DNA from: Propionibacteriaceae bacterium
GTDB lineage: Bacteria; Actinomycetota; Actinomycetes; Propionibacteriales; Propionibacteriaceae
NCBI GenBank assembly: GCA_027346035.1
Contig: DAIESZ010000074.1
Coordinates: 1-8,077 of the forward strand
Reading direction: 5' to 3'
DNA length: 8,077 nt
A model generated the notes under the pieces. It was not told the DNA's origin. It worked only from the letters and a program-made list of their open reading frames with translations, and ran no database searches. Each line of letters opens with the position of its first letter. The first letter of the stretch is position 1. Below, in pieces: positions 1 to 5,964 of this stretch. Position numbers and translations under genes: made by a program.

Positions 1-96
1 AGCGGCGACGAGCTCGCGGAATGGACCGGCGTCGCCAAGCGCACCGCCCCGCTGCTCTTCCTCATGCCGGTGGCGGGTGGGGCGGTGGCGCCGTGA
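1..96 (+). CDS. arsD: ArsD arsenite metallochaperone, C-terminal fragment
   Basis: The first 31 codons in frame 1 are open and end in TGA at 94-96. The start of the gene lies before the window. The visible tail begins SGDELAEWTGV, which matches the family pattern near the ArsD C-terminus (a 'YP(T/S)R-x-ELA-x-W-x-GV' type segment after the glutaredoxin-like fold). ArsD is a small cytosolic chaperone that binds As(III) or Sb(III) through N-terminal cysteines and delivers it to ArsA; those cysteines are outside the window. The identification rests largely on position: arsD directly precedes arsA in many operons, and here the stop overlaps the ArsA GTG start by four bases (GTGA, 93-96), implying translational coupling. 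The last ~12 residues (PVAGGAVAP end) are Gly/Ala/Pro-rich and probably disordered. With only 31 residues visible, other small proteins cannot be excluded. Confidence 0.7.
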   Translation, partial: SGDELAEWTGVAKRTAPLLFLMPVAGGAVAP

Positions 97-1892
97 CCGA
101 TCGGGTGCTGACGCGCGACCGGATCGGCTTGCTGAGCGGCGTCCTGGAGGACCCGACGAGGGTCCTCTTCTTCACGGGCAAGGGTGGCGTGGGCAAGACG
201 TCGTGCGCCGCGGCCTCCGCCGTGGCCCTCGCAGACGCGGGTCGGCGCATCCTGATCGTCTCGACGGACCCGGCAAGCAATCTGTCCGAGGTCTTCGACA
301 TGCCCGAGCCACCGACGTCGGCCGCCGTGCCGGTGCCCGGAGTCACCGGGCTGGACGTGGTCAACATCGACCCGTCCGCCGCCGCTGCCGACTACCGCGA
401 GCGGGTCGTCGGCCCCTATCGCGGTCTGCTGCCCGACGACGCGGTCGCATCGATCGAAGAGGAGCTCTCCGGCTCGTGCACCGTCGAGGTGGCAGCGTTC
501 AACGAGTTCGTCGGCATGCTGACCAACCCCGAGGTCGCGGCCTCCTACGACCACGTGATCTTCGACACCGCACCGACCGGGCACACCCTGCGCCTCCTCG
601 CGCTGCCGGCCGCGTGGACCGGGTTCCTCGAGACGAACACCGCAGGAGTGACGTGCGTGGGGCCGGTCTCCGCACTCGGCCAAGCACAGGACGCGTACGC
701 CGGCAGCATGGCCGCTCTCCGGGACCCGGACCTCACCACGGTGGTACTGGTCGCCCGACCCGAGACCCCGTCCCTTGAGGAGGCCGCCCGCGCGGCGCGA
801 GAGCTGGCCGAGCTCGGCATGACCCAGCAGCGGCTGATCATCAACGGCGTCCTGCAGGGCCCCGCCACCGATGACGTGGTGGCGACCGCGCGACGCACCC
901 GCGAGTCGGACGCCCTCGACGCCCTGCCGGTCGAGCTGGCGAACGCGATCTCCGTGGACACCATCCCCCTGCTTGCGCGGGCCCCGTTGGGAGTCGACGG
1001 GCTTCGCGCCGCCCTGGACCCCGAGGTCCCCGACGCGCCGACCACCGACGTCACCGGACCCGTTGAGGCGACACGCCTCGCCGACCTGGTGGACGACATC
1101 GCCCGATCTGGTCCCGGCATCGTGATGACCATGGGCAAGGGCGGCGTCGGGAAGACCACCATCGCTGCCGCCATCGCACTGGCCTTGGCCGACCGTGGCC
1201 TGCCAGTGACGTTGACCACCACCTACCCCGCCGCCCACGTCGACAACGCGTTGCCCGACCCGCCGGCGAACCTCACCGTCACCAGGATCGACCCGGAGGC
1301 CGAGACCGCCGCCTGGACCGAGCACGTCCTCGCCACGGCCGGCGCCGGGCTCGACGCTTCTGGCCGTGACCTGCTCACCGAGGACCTGCGCTCCCCGTGC
1401 ACCGAAGAGGTTGCGGTCTTCCACGCGTTCGCCCGCACGGTCGCCGACGCCCCGGGCCGGTTCGTCGTGATCGACACCGCTCCGACCGGCCACACCCTGC
1501 TGCTGCTGGAGTCCTCGCAGACCTTCGCTCGGCAGGCCGCAGCGTCCAGCCGCGAGGTGCCCGACGATGCCGCGGCCACGCTGTTCGCGTCCCTCGCCGA
1601 CCCCGAGCACACCCGCATCATCCTCGTCGCGCTACCGGAGGCGACCCCGGTCCACGAGGCGATGGACCTGCAGGCGGACCTGGCCCGATCTGGCCTGAAG
1701 CCGTGGACCTGGGTCGTCAACACCGCTCTGTCCGTGACGGCCACCACGGACCCGGTCCTGCGCGCCCGCGCCGCCCAGGAGAACCGGTGGCTGGCCGAGA
1801 TCGTTGCGGTCAGCCCCCGCCTGCCCGTCGTGATCCCGTGGGTGCCGACCACACCGGTCGGCGCGGAAGGACTGCGTCAGCTCATCGCCTGA
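93..1892 (+). CDS. arsA: ArsA arsenite/antimonite-stimulated ATPase, two-half form
   Basis: This 599-residue cytosolic ATPase energises As(III)/Sb(III) export by ArsB after receiving the metalloid from ArsD. Two homologous halves are visible. A1 has P-loop GKGGVGKTS (29-37), STDPA (57-61), Cys129, DTAPTGHT (158-165) and Cys188. A2 has P-loop GKGGVGKTT (348-356), Cys436 and DTAPTGHT (461-468). Cys129, Cys188 and Cys436 align by context with the metalloid-binding Cys113, Cys172 and Cys422 of E. coli ArsA, and His164/His467 with its His148/His453, so the activation site looks complete. The length is near the E. coli protein (583 aa). GTG 93 is chosen because it overlaps the arsD stop and places the P-loop at a normal distance; an in-frame ATG at 21 would sit inside arsD. 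One oddity is that the A2 DPA motif reads TYPA, with Tyr378 replacing Asp (codon TAC, 1224-1226). Confidence 0.97.
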   Translation: MTDRVLTRDRIGLLSGVLEDPTRVLFFTGKGGVGKTSCAAASAVALADAGRRILIVSTDPASNLSEVFDMPEPPTSAAVPVPGVTGLDVVNIDPSAAAADYRERVVGPYRGLLPDDAVASIEEELSGSCTVEVAAFNEFVGMLTNPEVAASYDHVIFDTAPTGHTLRLLALPAAWTGFLETNTAGVTCVGPVSALGQAQDAYAGSMAALRDPDLTTVVLVARPETPSLEEAARAARELAELGMTQQRLIINGVLQGPATDDVVATARRTRESDALDALPVELANAISVDTIPLLARAPLGVDGLRAALDPEVPDAPTTDVTGPVEATRLADLVDDIARSGPGIVMTMGKGGVGKTTIAAAIALALADRGLPVTLTTTYPAAHVDNALPDPPANLTVTRIDPEAETAAWTEHVLATAGAGLDASGRDLLTEDLRSPCTEEVAVFHAFARTVADAPGRFVVIDTAPTGHTLLLLESSQTFARQAAASSREVPDDAAATLFASLADPEHTRIILVALPEATPVHEAMDLQADLARSGLKPWTWVVNTALSVTATTDPVLRARAAQENRWLAEIVAVSPRLPVVIPWVPTTPVGAEGLRQLIA

Positions 1893-1943
1893 GACCGCCC
1901 GAATCACCCTCGATCTGCCACGACACCGAGCTGGAGGAGCGCT

Positions 1944-2417
1944 GTGCGCATCCGAGACGTGATGACGTCGGAAGTGATCACAGTGGCGCCCGCGACACCC
2001 GTCGGCGAGGTCGCTCGGCTCCTCGTCCGCTGTCGCATCAACGGCGTCCCGGTCGTCCACGACGGGCGGCTGGTCGGCATCGTCACCGCCAGCGACCTCC
2101 TGGTCCGGGCAGCGGACACCCGCGACGTCGCCCAGCCCACGGTCTGGCAGGAAAACTTCTGGCGGCACACGACCGATCGCAGGCACCCCGAGCTCGATCG
2201 CGCGGAAGGCCGCACGGCCGCGGAGGTCATGACCAGTCGCGTCCTCACTGTCACCCCGGACACCGATCTGGTCACTGCGGCGCGCCTGCTGCTAGAGCAC
2301 CAGATCCAGGCGTTGCCGGTGCTCGCCGGCACCGACCTCGTCGGAATCATCTCCCGCCACGACGTTCTTCTGCAGATCGCCGAGCACGGCGGAACCGTCA
2401 ACCCTATGGAGTCCTGA
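1944..2417 (+). CDS. CBS-pair domain protein in ars operon
   Basis: A 157-residue soluble protein made of two CBS domains. CBS1 spans about residues 4-53 ([16 protein letters not shown] ... [20 protein letters not shown]). CBS2 spans about 94-142 ([16 protein letters not shown] ... [20 protein letters not shown]). They are separated by a ~40-residue Trp-containing, charged linker. CBS pairs form Bateman modules that usually bind adenosine nucleotides and regulate a partner; no catalytic domain is fused here. The GTG start at 1944 follows GGAGGAG at 1933-1939. The gene lies 51 bases after arsA and ends 2 bases before the arsB ATG, so it is in the same operon and probably coupled to arsB. From memory, a CBS-domain gene is also found in the ars cluster of the Acidithiobacillus caldus transposon, so the association is not unique. 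A role in tuning ArsA/ArsB by ATP/AMP level is inference only. Confidence 0.88.
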   Translation: MRIRDVMTSEVITVAPATPVGEVARLLVRCRINGVPVVHDGRLVGIVTASDLLVRAADTRDVAQPTVWQENFWRHTTDRRHPELDRAEGRTAAEVMTSRVLTVTPDTDLVTAARLLLEHQIQALPVLAGTDLVGIISRHDVLLQIAEHGGTVNPMES

Positions 2418-2419
2418 GC

Positions 2420-3919
2420 ATGCTGCTCGCTGTGATCATCTTTGTCCTCACCTTGACCCTGGTCATCTGGCAGCCCAGAGGGCTGGGCATCGGGTGGACC
2501 GCCATGGGTGGTGCTGCTCTGGCGCTAGCGACCGGCGTCGTACAGCTGGGTGACGTGCCCGACGTCTGGGTGATCGTGTGGAACGCGACGCTCACGTTCG
2601 TCGCGGTGATCATCATCTCGCTGGTGCTGGACGAGGCCGGCACGTTCGAGTGGTCCGCGCTGCACGTCGCCCGGTGGGGCCGGGGCAACGGGCGGATGCT
2701 GTTCAACCTCATCGTCGTCCTCGGCGCGGCGATCGCCGCAGTCTTCGCCAATGACGGGGCCGCCCTGATCCTGACGCCGATCGTCTTCCAGATGCTCCTG
2801 GCGTTGAAGTTCGAGCCGAAGGCCGCGTTCGCGTTCGTGATGGCCACCGGGTTCGTCGCCGACAGCACCAGCCTGCCGCTGGTGGTGTCCAACCTGGTGA
2901 ACATCGTCTCGGCGGACTTCTTTGGCATCGGGTTCGGCCGGTACGCCCTGGTGATGATCCCGGTCAGCCTCGCCTCGCTTGCCGCTAGCCTCGTCGTCCT
3001 GCGCGTGTACTTCCGCAAGTCCATCCCCGGCCGGTACGACGTCGCCGACCTGGAGAAGCCGGCAGACGTCATCCACGACCGCCTGACCTTCCGCGCCGGC
3101 TGGATCGTCCTGGCCGTGCTCCTGGTCGGCTACTTCGTTGCCGACCCGCTCGGCGTGCCGATCGCCGCAGTCGCCGGGATCGGTGCGATCGCGATCCTGC
3201 TGGTCGCCGCACGCAAGCCGGCCTGGGCGTTCCGATCCCTGTCACCCGAGCTCCTGGAGGTTGACGTAGACGGGGCGGTGGAGCCGGCGCACGACCACTC
3301 CCGGTCCGGCGTCGTGCACGACGACATCCACGACCACCCGCTCGACCCGGAGACATCGCACCGCGCTCACGCCGGAGCAGCGGAGCGCAAGCCTTCGATC
3401 CCGTCGATCACGCAGGCCGGGCCTGGGACGATCCGCGTCGGATCCGTCCTGCGATCGGCCCCGTGGCAGGTCGTGCTCTTCAGCCTCGGCATGTACCTGG
3501 TCGTCTACGGCCTGCGCAACCAGGGCCTGACCGACTCCCTGGGTGAGGTCTTCGCGTGGTTCGGCGACCACGGGCCGTTCGCCGCCGCGGGCGGCACCGG
3601 GTTCCTCGTCGCCGGGATGTCGTCGGTGATGAACAACATGCCCACCGTCCTGGTCGCCGCACTGGGCATCGACTCCGCTGGCGCGAGCGGGATCACGCAC
3701 GAGCTGATGGTCTACGCCAACATCATCGGCTCCGACCTCGGGCCGAAGATCACCCCGATCGGCAGCCTCGCCACGCTCCTATGGCTGCACGTCCTGGACC
3801 GCAAGGGCATGCACATCGGCTGGGGCACCTACTTCAAGGTCGGCATCGTCCTGACCATCCCCGTGCTCGCGGTGACACTCCTGGCCCTGGTTGGATGGCT
3901 GATGGTCATCGGCGTCTGA
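2420..3919 (+). CDS. arsB: ArsB arsenite/antimonite efflux permease
   Basis: A 499-residue polytopic membrane protein of the ArsB/NhaD (ion transporter) superfamily that exports As(III)/Sb(III), alone or with ArsA. Family marks include [12 protein letters not shown] (109-120), [19 protein letters not shown] (144-162), [18 protein letters not shown] (350-367), VMNNMPTVL (403-411) and [17 protein letters not shown] (434-450). Strong hydrophobic segments start at residue 1 and recur to the C-terminus, consistent with about 10-12 helices in two halves. It is longer than E. coli ArsB (429 aa) because of an insertion at about 275-345, which is hydrophilic and rich in His and Asp (seven His between 291 and 317). 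No cysteine is present. The ATG at 2420 follows GGAG at 2408-2411 and lies 2 bases after the CBS stop. The open frame extends about 340 codons further upstream, but that part overlaps arsA and the CBS gene in another frame and is not coding. Confidence 0.96.
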   Translation: MLLAVIIFVLTLTLVIWQPRGLGIGWTAMGGAALALATGVVQLGDVPDVWVIVWNATLTFVAVIIISLVLDEAGTFEWSALHVARWGRGNGRMLFNLIVVLGAAIAAVFANDGAALILTPIVFQMLLALKFEPKAAFAFVMATGFVADSTSLPLVVSNLVNIVSADFFGIGFGRYALVMIPVSLASLAASLVVLRVYFRKSIPGRYDVADLEKPADVIHDRLTFRAGWIVLAVLLVGYFVADPLGVPIAAVAGIGAIAILLVAARKPAWAFRSLSPELLEVDVDGAVEPAHDHSRSGVVHDDIHDHPLDPETSHRAHAGAAERKPSIPSITQAGPGTIRVGSVLRSAPWQVVLFSLGMYLVVYGLRNQGLTDSLGEVFAWFGDHGPFAAAGGTGFLVAGMSSVMNNMPTVLVAALGIDSAGASGITHELMVYANIIGSDLGPKITPIGSLATLLWLHVLDRKGMHIGWGTYFKVGIVLTIPVLAVTLLALVGWLMVIGV

Positions 3920-3923
3920 CGCC

Positions 3924-3952
3924 TTGCGGATTCGACTTCCATCTAGTTTGAT
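3924..3952 (+). promoter_or_regulatory. Possible sigma-70-type promoter for the arsR-arsC fusion
   Basis: In the 59-base gap after arsB, TTGCGG (3924-3929) and TTTGAT (3947-3952) are separated by 17 bases and could be -35 and -10 boxes. Transcription would then start near 3959, leaving a leader of about 20 bases that holds the ribosome site. Both boxes deviate from consensus, so the call rests on spacing and on overlap with the dyad described separately; that overlap would let a bound repressor block RNA polymerase. Confidence 0.35.
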
Positions 3953-3962
3953 GGTGCTCGAA
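3931..3962. promoter_or_regulatory. Candidate ArsR operator (32-bp two-tier inverted repeat)
   Basis: Two perfect 5-base arm pairs share the same dyad axis (between 3946 and 3947). The outer arms are TTCGA (3931-3935) and TCGAA (3958-3962). The inner arms are CCATC (3939-3943) and GATGG (3950-3954) around TAGTTT. ArsR/SmtB repressors bind such imperfect 12-2-12-like dyads, often with ATC...GAT cores, as homodimers near the promoter of their own gene. It lies directly upstream of the ArsR-ArsC fusion, which supports autoregulation. The symmetry is seen directly; binding is inferred. Confidence 0.65.
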
Positions 3963-3964
3963 CT

Positions 3965-3970
3965 AGGAGG
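3965..3970 (+). promoter_or_regulatory. Ribosome binding site deciding the ArsR-ArsC start
   Basis: A perfect AGGAGG lies 8 bases before GTG 3979. The in-frame GTG at 3970 uses the last G of this site and cannot be served by it. ATG 4003 is too far away and has no comparable site of its own. GTG 3979 is therefore the best start. Confidence 0.75.
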
Positions 3971-3978
3971 TGGACGGC

Positions 3979-4989
3979 GTGGCCGTAGCGCGCGAGAGGG
4001 CCATGGCACCCGAGGTCGCCGAGCCCGTCGCCGAAGTCCTGAAGGTGGTCGGCGACCCGATCCGGCTCCGGGTGCTGTCGGCGCTCGCCACGGCACAGAC
4101 GGGTGAGGTGTCCGCGGGAGAGCTGGCCGCGATGACCGACGTCACGGCCCCGACCGTCTCGCACCACCTGCGGGTCCTCCGCGAGGCCGGGCTGGTCACC
4201 AACGACCGGCGGGCCAGCACGATTTACTTCCGCATCGCACCAGCGGTGCAGCACGCCATCACTGTGCTGCTCGAGGCGTTCGCGCCGGTCGCCGCACACC
4301 TCGGCCCCCAACCCACCGAGGCACCTGAGTCGCCCAGCGGGATCGACCCGCTGCGCCACGCCGACGAGCTGATCGACCGGATCGGCGACAAGCTCGTCGA
4401 GCGCTACGCCGACCTGGCCGCGGAGGTCGTAGTGCGGACCGTCCGCGAGTCCTACACGGCACTACTGCGCACGGCACGCGTGACCAGGTACGTCCCTGTC
4501 CTCGCCGAGCGCTTTGCCAAGCAGCGCCTGGACGACCTGCGCCGCGTCGAGCACCGGGGCAGTGAAGCCCGCAAGCCGCAGGTCCTGTTCGTGTGCGTGG
4601 CCAACGCCGGCCGCTCCCAGCTCGCCGCTGCGCTCCTGCGCCGCTATGCCGGCGACGCCGTCGTCATCCGCTCCGCCGGGTCCCACCCCGCCGACGACGT
4701 CCACCCGACGGTCCGACCTCTGCTGGAGGAGATCCTGGGGCCGGACGCCGAGGCCCCGTTCCCCAAGCCCCTGACCGACGACGCCGTGCGCGCAGCGGAC
4801 GTCGTGATCACGATGGGCTGCGGCGACGTCTGCCCGGTCTTCCCGGGCAAGCGCTACGAGGACTGGGCGCTCGGCGACCCGGCCCTGGCCTCCACCGAGG
4901 GGGTGCGCGCCATCCGCGACGACATCGACGCCCGCGTGCGCGCGCTGGCCGCTGAGCTGCTCGACCACCCACTCACCACCGACGCCTGA
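3979..4989 (+). CDS. ArsR-ArsC fusion: repressor plus arsenate reductase
   Basis: A 336-residue fusion with three parts. Residues ~12-105 are an ArsR-family winged helix: DPIRLRVLSAL, then the recognition region TAPTVSHHLRVLREAGLV (56-73), then the wing. Residues ~122-190 are a charged helical segment resembling the three-helix N-terminal domain of some actinobacterial arsenate reductases. Residues ~200-330 are a low-molecular-weight-phosphatase-fold ArsC with the CX5R loop CVANAGRS (Cys206, Arg212), redox loop GCGDVC (Cys281, Cys285) and GDPA with the likely general acid Asp300. The ArsC part reduces As(V) to As(III); the ArsR part probably represses the operon from the dyad just upstream. 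The ArsR domain has no cysteine and lacks the ELCVCDL-type site; the only cysteines in the protein are 206, 281 and 285. ArsR-ArsC fusions are known (for example in Leptospirillum, from memory). The electron donor could be thioredoxin or mycothiol/mycoredoxin; the sequence does not decide. Confidence 0.93.
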   Translation: MAVARERAMAPEVAEPVAEVLKVVGDPIRLRVLSALATAQTGEVSAGELAAMTDVTAPTVSHHLRVLREAGLVTNDRRASTIYFRIAPAVQHAITVLLEAFAPVAAHLGPQPTEAPESPSGIDPLRHADELIDRIGDKLVERYADLAAEVVVRTVRESYTALLRTARVTRYVPVLAERFAKQRLDDLRRVEHRGSEARKPQVLFVCVANAGRSQLAAALLRRYAGDAVVIRSAGSHPADDVHPTVRPLLEEILGPDAEAPFPKPLTDDAVRAADVVITMGCGDVCPVFPGKRYEDWALGDPALASTEGVRAIRDDIDARVRALAAELLDHPLTTDA

Positions 4990-5015
4990 CCCGCACCGAT
5001 CCAGGAGGACCCAGC

Positions 5016-5450
5016 GTGACCGACCAGACCACACCGCAGACCGACCGCCCCAGCGTGCTGTTCGTCTGCGTGCACAACGCCGGACGCTCCCAGATGGCCG
5101 CCGGCTGGCTGAACCACCTGTCGGGCGGGGCCGTGGAGGTACGGTCCGCGGGGTCGATGCCCGCCGACCAGATCAACCCGGTCGCGGTCGAGGCGATGCT
5201 CGAGGCGGGCGTGGACATCCGAGCCGAGCAGCCCAAGGTCCTCACGACCGAGGCGGTGCAGGCCTCCGACGTCGTCATCACCATGGGCTGCGGCGACGTG
5301 TGCCCGATCTTCCCGGGCAAGCGCTACGAGGACTGGAAGCTCGACGACCCGGCCGGCCAGGGCATCGACTCCGTGCGACCCATCCGCGATGAGATCCGCG
5401 GGCGGGTCGAGACCCTCCTCGACGAGCTGGGCGTGCCCGCCGCGCGGTGA
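5016..5450 (+). CDS. arsC: Arsenate reductase ArsC, LMW-phosphatase fold
   Basis: A 144-residue cytosolic arsenate reductase that converts As(V) to As(III) for the ArsA/ArsB pump. The catalytic loop is CVHNAGRS (Cys18, Arg24); the redox loop GCGDVC has Cys92 and Cys96; the DP motif with the general acid is at Asp111. The GCGDVCPIFPGKRYEDW segment is typical of actinobacterial ArsC and has a shorter Cys-Cys spacing (three residues between) than Staphylococcus pI258 ArsC, where Cys82 and Cys89 are six residues apart. The reductant may be thioredoxin or mycothiol/mycoredoxin. GTG 5016 follows AGGAGG at 5003-5008 with 7 bases between, and the gene lies 26 bases after the fusion gene. It closely resembles the ArsC part of that fusion (77 of 84 bases identical between 5271-5354 and 4801-4884), so the two are recent-looking or strongly conserved paralogues. 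The first ~10 residues (TDQTTPQTDRP) are a disordered leader. Confidence 0.95.
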   Translation: MTDQTTPQTDRPSVLFVCVHNAGRSQMAAGWLNHLSGGAVEVRSAGSMPADQINPVAVEAMLEAGVDIRAEQPKVLTTEAVQASDVVITMGCGDVCPIFPGKRYEDWKLDDPAGQGIDSVRPIRDEIRGRVETLLDELGVPAAR

Positions 5451-5950
5451 CAGGGATGGGGGCGGTCGTCGTGGGCGGGTTCAGGACGGTCTCGAAGATC
5501 ATTACCGTGCCCGCACCCGTTGAGACCGTTCTGGCCCTGCTCACCAGCCTCGACAGTCCCGGCGCCAGCCGCGCGCACCTTGTGGGCTTCGACGCGAGCA
5601 GCGTTGTCATGGCAGCGGGAACGCGGATAACAGAGGTCAGGCGCCATCGTGGGCGGACCGTCCGCCGCACCCTGGTCGTCGACGCCGTGGTCCCGGAGGG
5701 CTACCTCGCCTCGGGACAGATCGGTGGCGTCCGTTGCCGGGTCGCGCTGCGGGCCCGGGCGAGCACGGCTGGGGTAACCCGAATCATGAGCGACCTGCAC
5801 CTGGAGGGCCGTGCCGACCCTGTGGCGCGCCTGTCCCGGCTCATCCCCGGCCCGCTGCGGGACGATCGCGTGTTCCTCGCGTTGGTCGGCCGGGACCTCG
5901 TCACCCTTGCCCGGTCGGCGATGGCCATCGCCGGCCGGGCAGGCGGCTGA
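5447..5950 (+). CDS. SRPBCC/polyketide-cyclase-like protein
   Basis: A 167-residue soluble protein whose N-terminal half reads like the START of an SRPBCC (Bet v1-like) fold: a beta strand (TVSKIITVPAPVETVLALL, 14-32) leading into a helix. Basic strands follow (GTRITEVRRHRGRTVRRTLVVDAV) and then a C-terminal helix (RVFLALVGRDLVTLARSAM). Such proteins bind hydrophobic ligands or partners in a cavity; the ligand here is unknown and no catalytic residue can be named. The GTG at 5447 overlaps the arsC stop (GTGA, 5447-5450), which implies coupled translation. In-frame ATG 5456 or GTG 5471 are alternative starts, and none has a clear AGGAGG. It contains a few AT-richer codons (ATA, ACA, ATT) uncommon in the neighbouring genes. 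Co-operonic placement suggests a role in arsenic response, but a fortuitous end-of-operon passenger is possible. Confidence 0.7.
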   Translation: MTGMGAVVVGGFRTVSKIITVPAPVETVLALLTSLDSPGASRAHLVGFDASSVVMAAGTRITEVRRHRGRTVRRTLVVDAVVPEGYLASGQIGGVRCRVALRARASTAGVTRIMSDLHLEGRADPVARLSRLIPGPLRDDRVFLALVGRDLVTLARSAMAIAGRAGG

Positions 5951-5957
5951 CTCCGCC
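5942..5957. terminator. Weak hairpin at the convergent gene junction
   Basis: GGCGG (5942-5946) and CCGCC (5953-5957) can pair around a 6-base loop across the stop of the SRPBCC gene, 7 bases before the stop of the opposing molybdoenzyme gene. A wider pair, GCCGGCC (5930-5936) with GGCCGGC (5968-5974), encloses it. There is no U-tract on either strand, so intrinsic termination is doubtful; GC-rich coding sequence makes such short stems common. Confidence 0.22.
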
Positions 5958-5964
5958 GAGACCG

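Noticed and set aside
21..92. Extension of the ArsA frame upstream to ATG 21
   Set aside because: It would overlap the arsD coding tail by 76 bases and add Arg/Gly-rich sequence unlike ArsA. GTG 93 with the GTGA overlap gives the normal family N-terminus.
545..1222. Long - strand open frame inside arsA (225 codons), with others at 1223-1852, 1632-2186 and 2404-3072
   Set aside because: These are shadows of high-GC coding sequence on the opposite strand. The translations are Ser/Arg/Ala-rich, without motifs or ribosome sites.
1893..1943. Possible promoter or terminator between arsA and the CBS gene
   Set aside because: The 51-base gap shows a ribosome site but no convincing dyad, hairpin with U-tract, or -35/-10 pair.
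1397..2419. Open frame of about 340 codons preceding and in frame with arsB
   Set aside because: It overlaps arsA and the CBS gene on the same strand. Its translation is Arg/Pro/Gly-rich, as expected of an off-frame reading of high-GC genes, and shows no family motif.
3970..3978. GTG 3970 as the start of the ArsR-ArsC fusion
   Set aside because: The codon overlaps the AGGAGG ribosome site itself; GTG 3979 has the right spacing.
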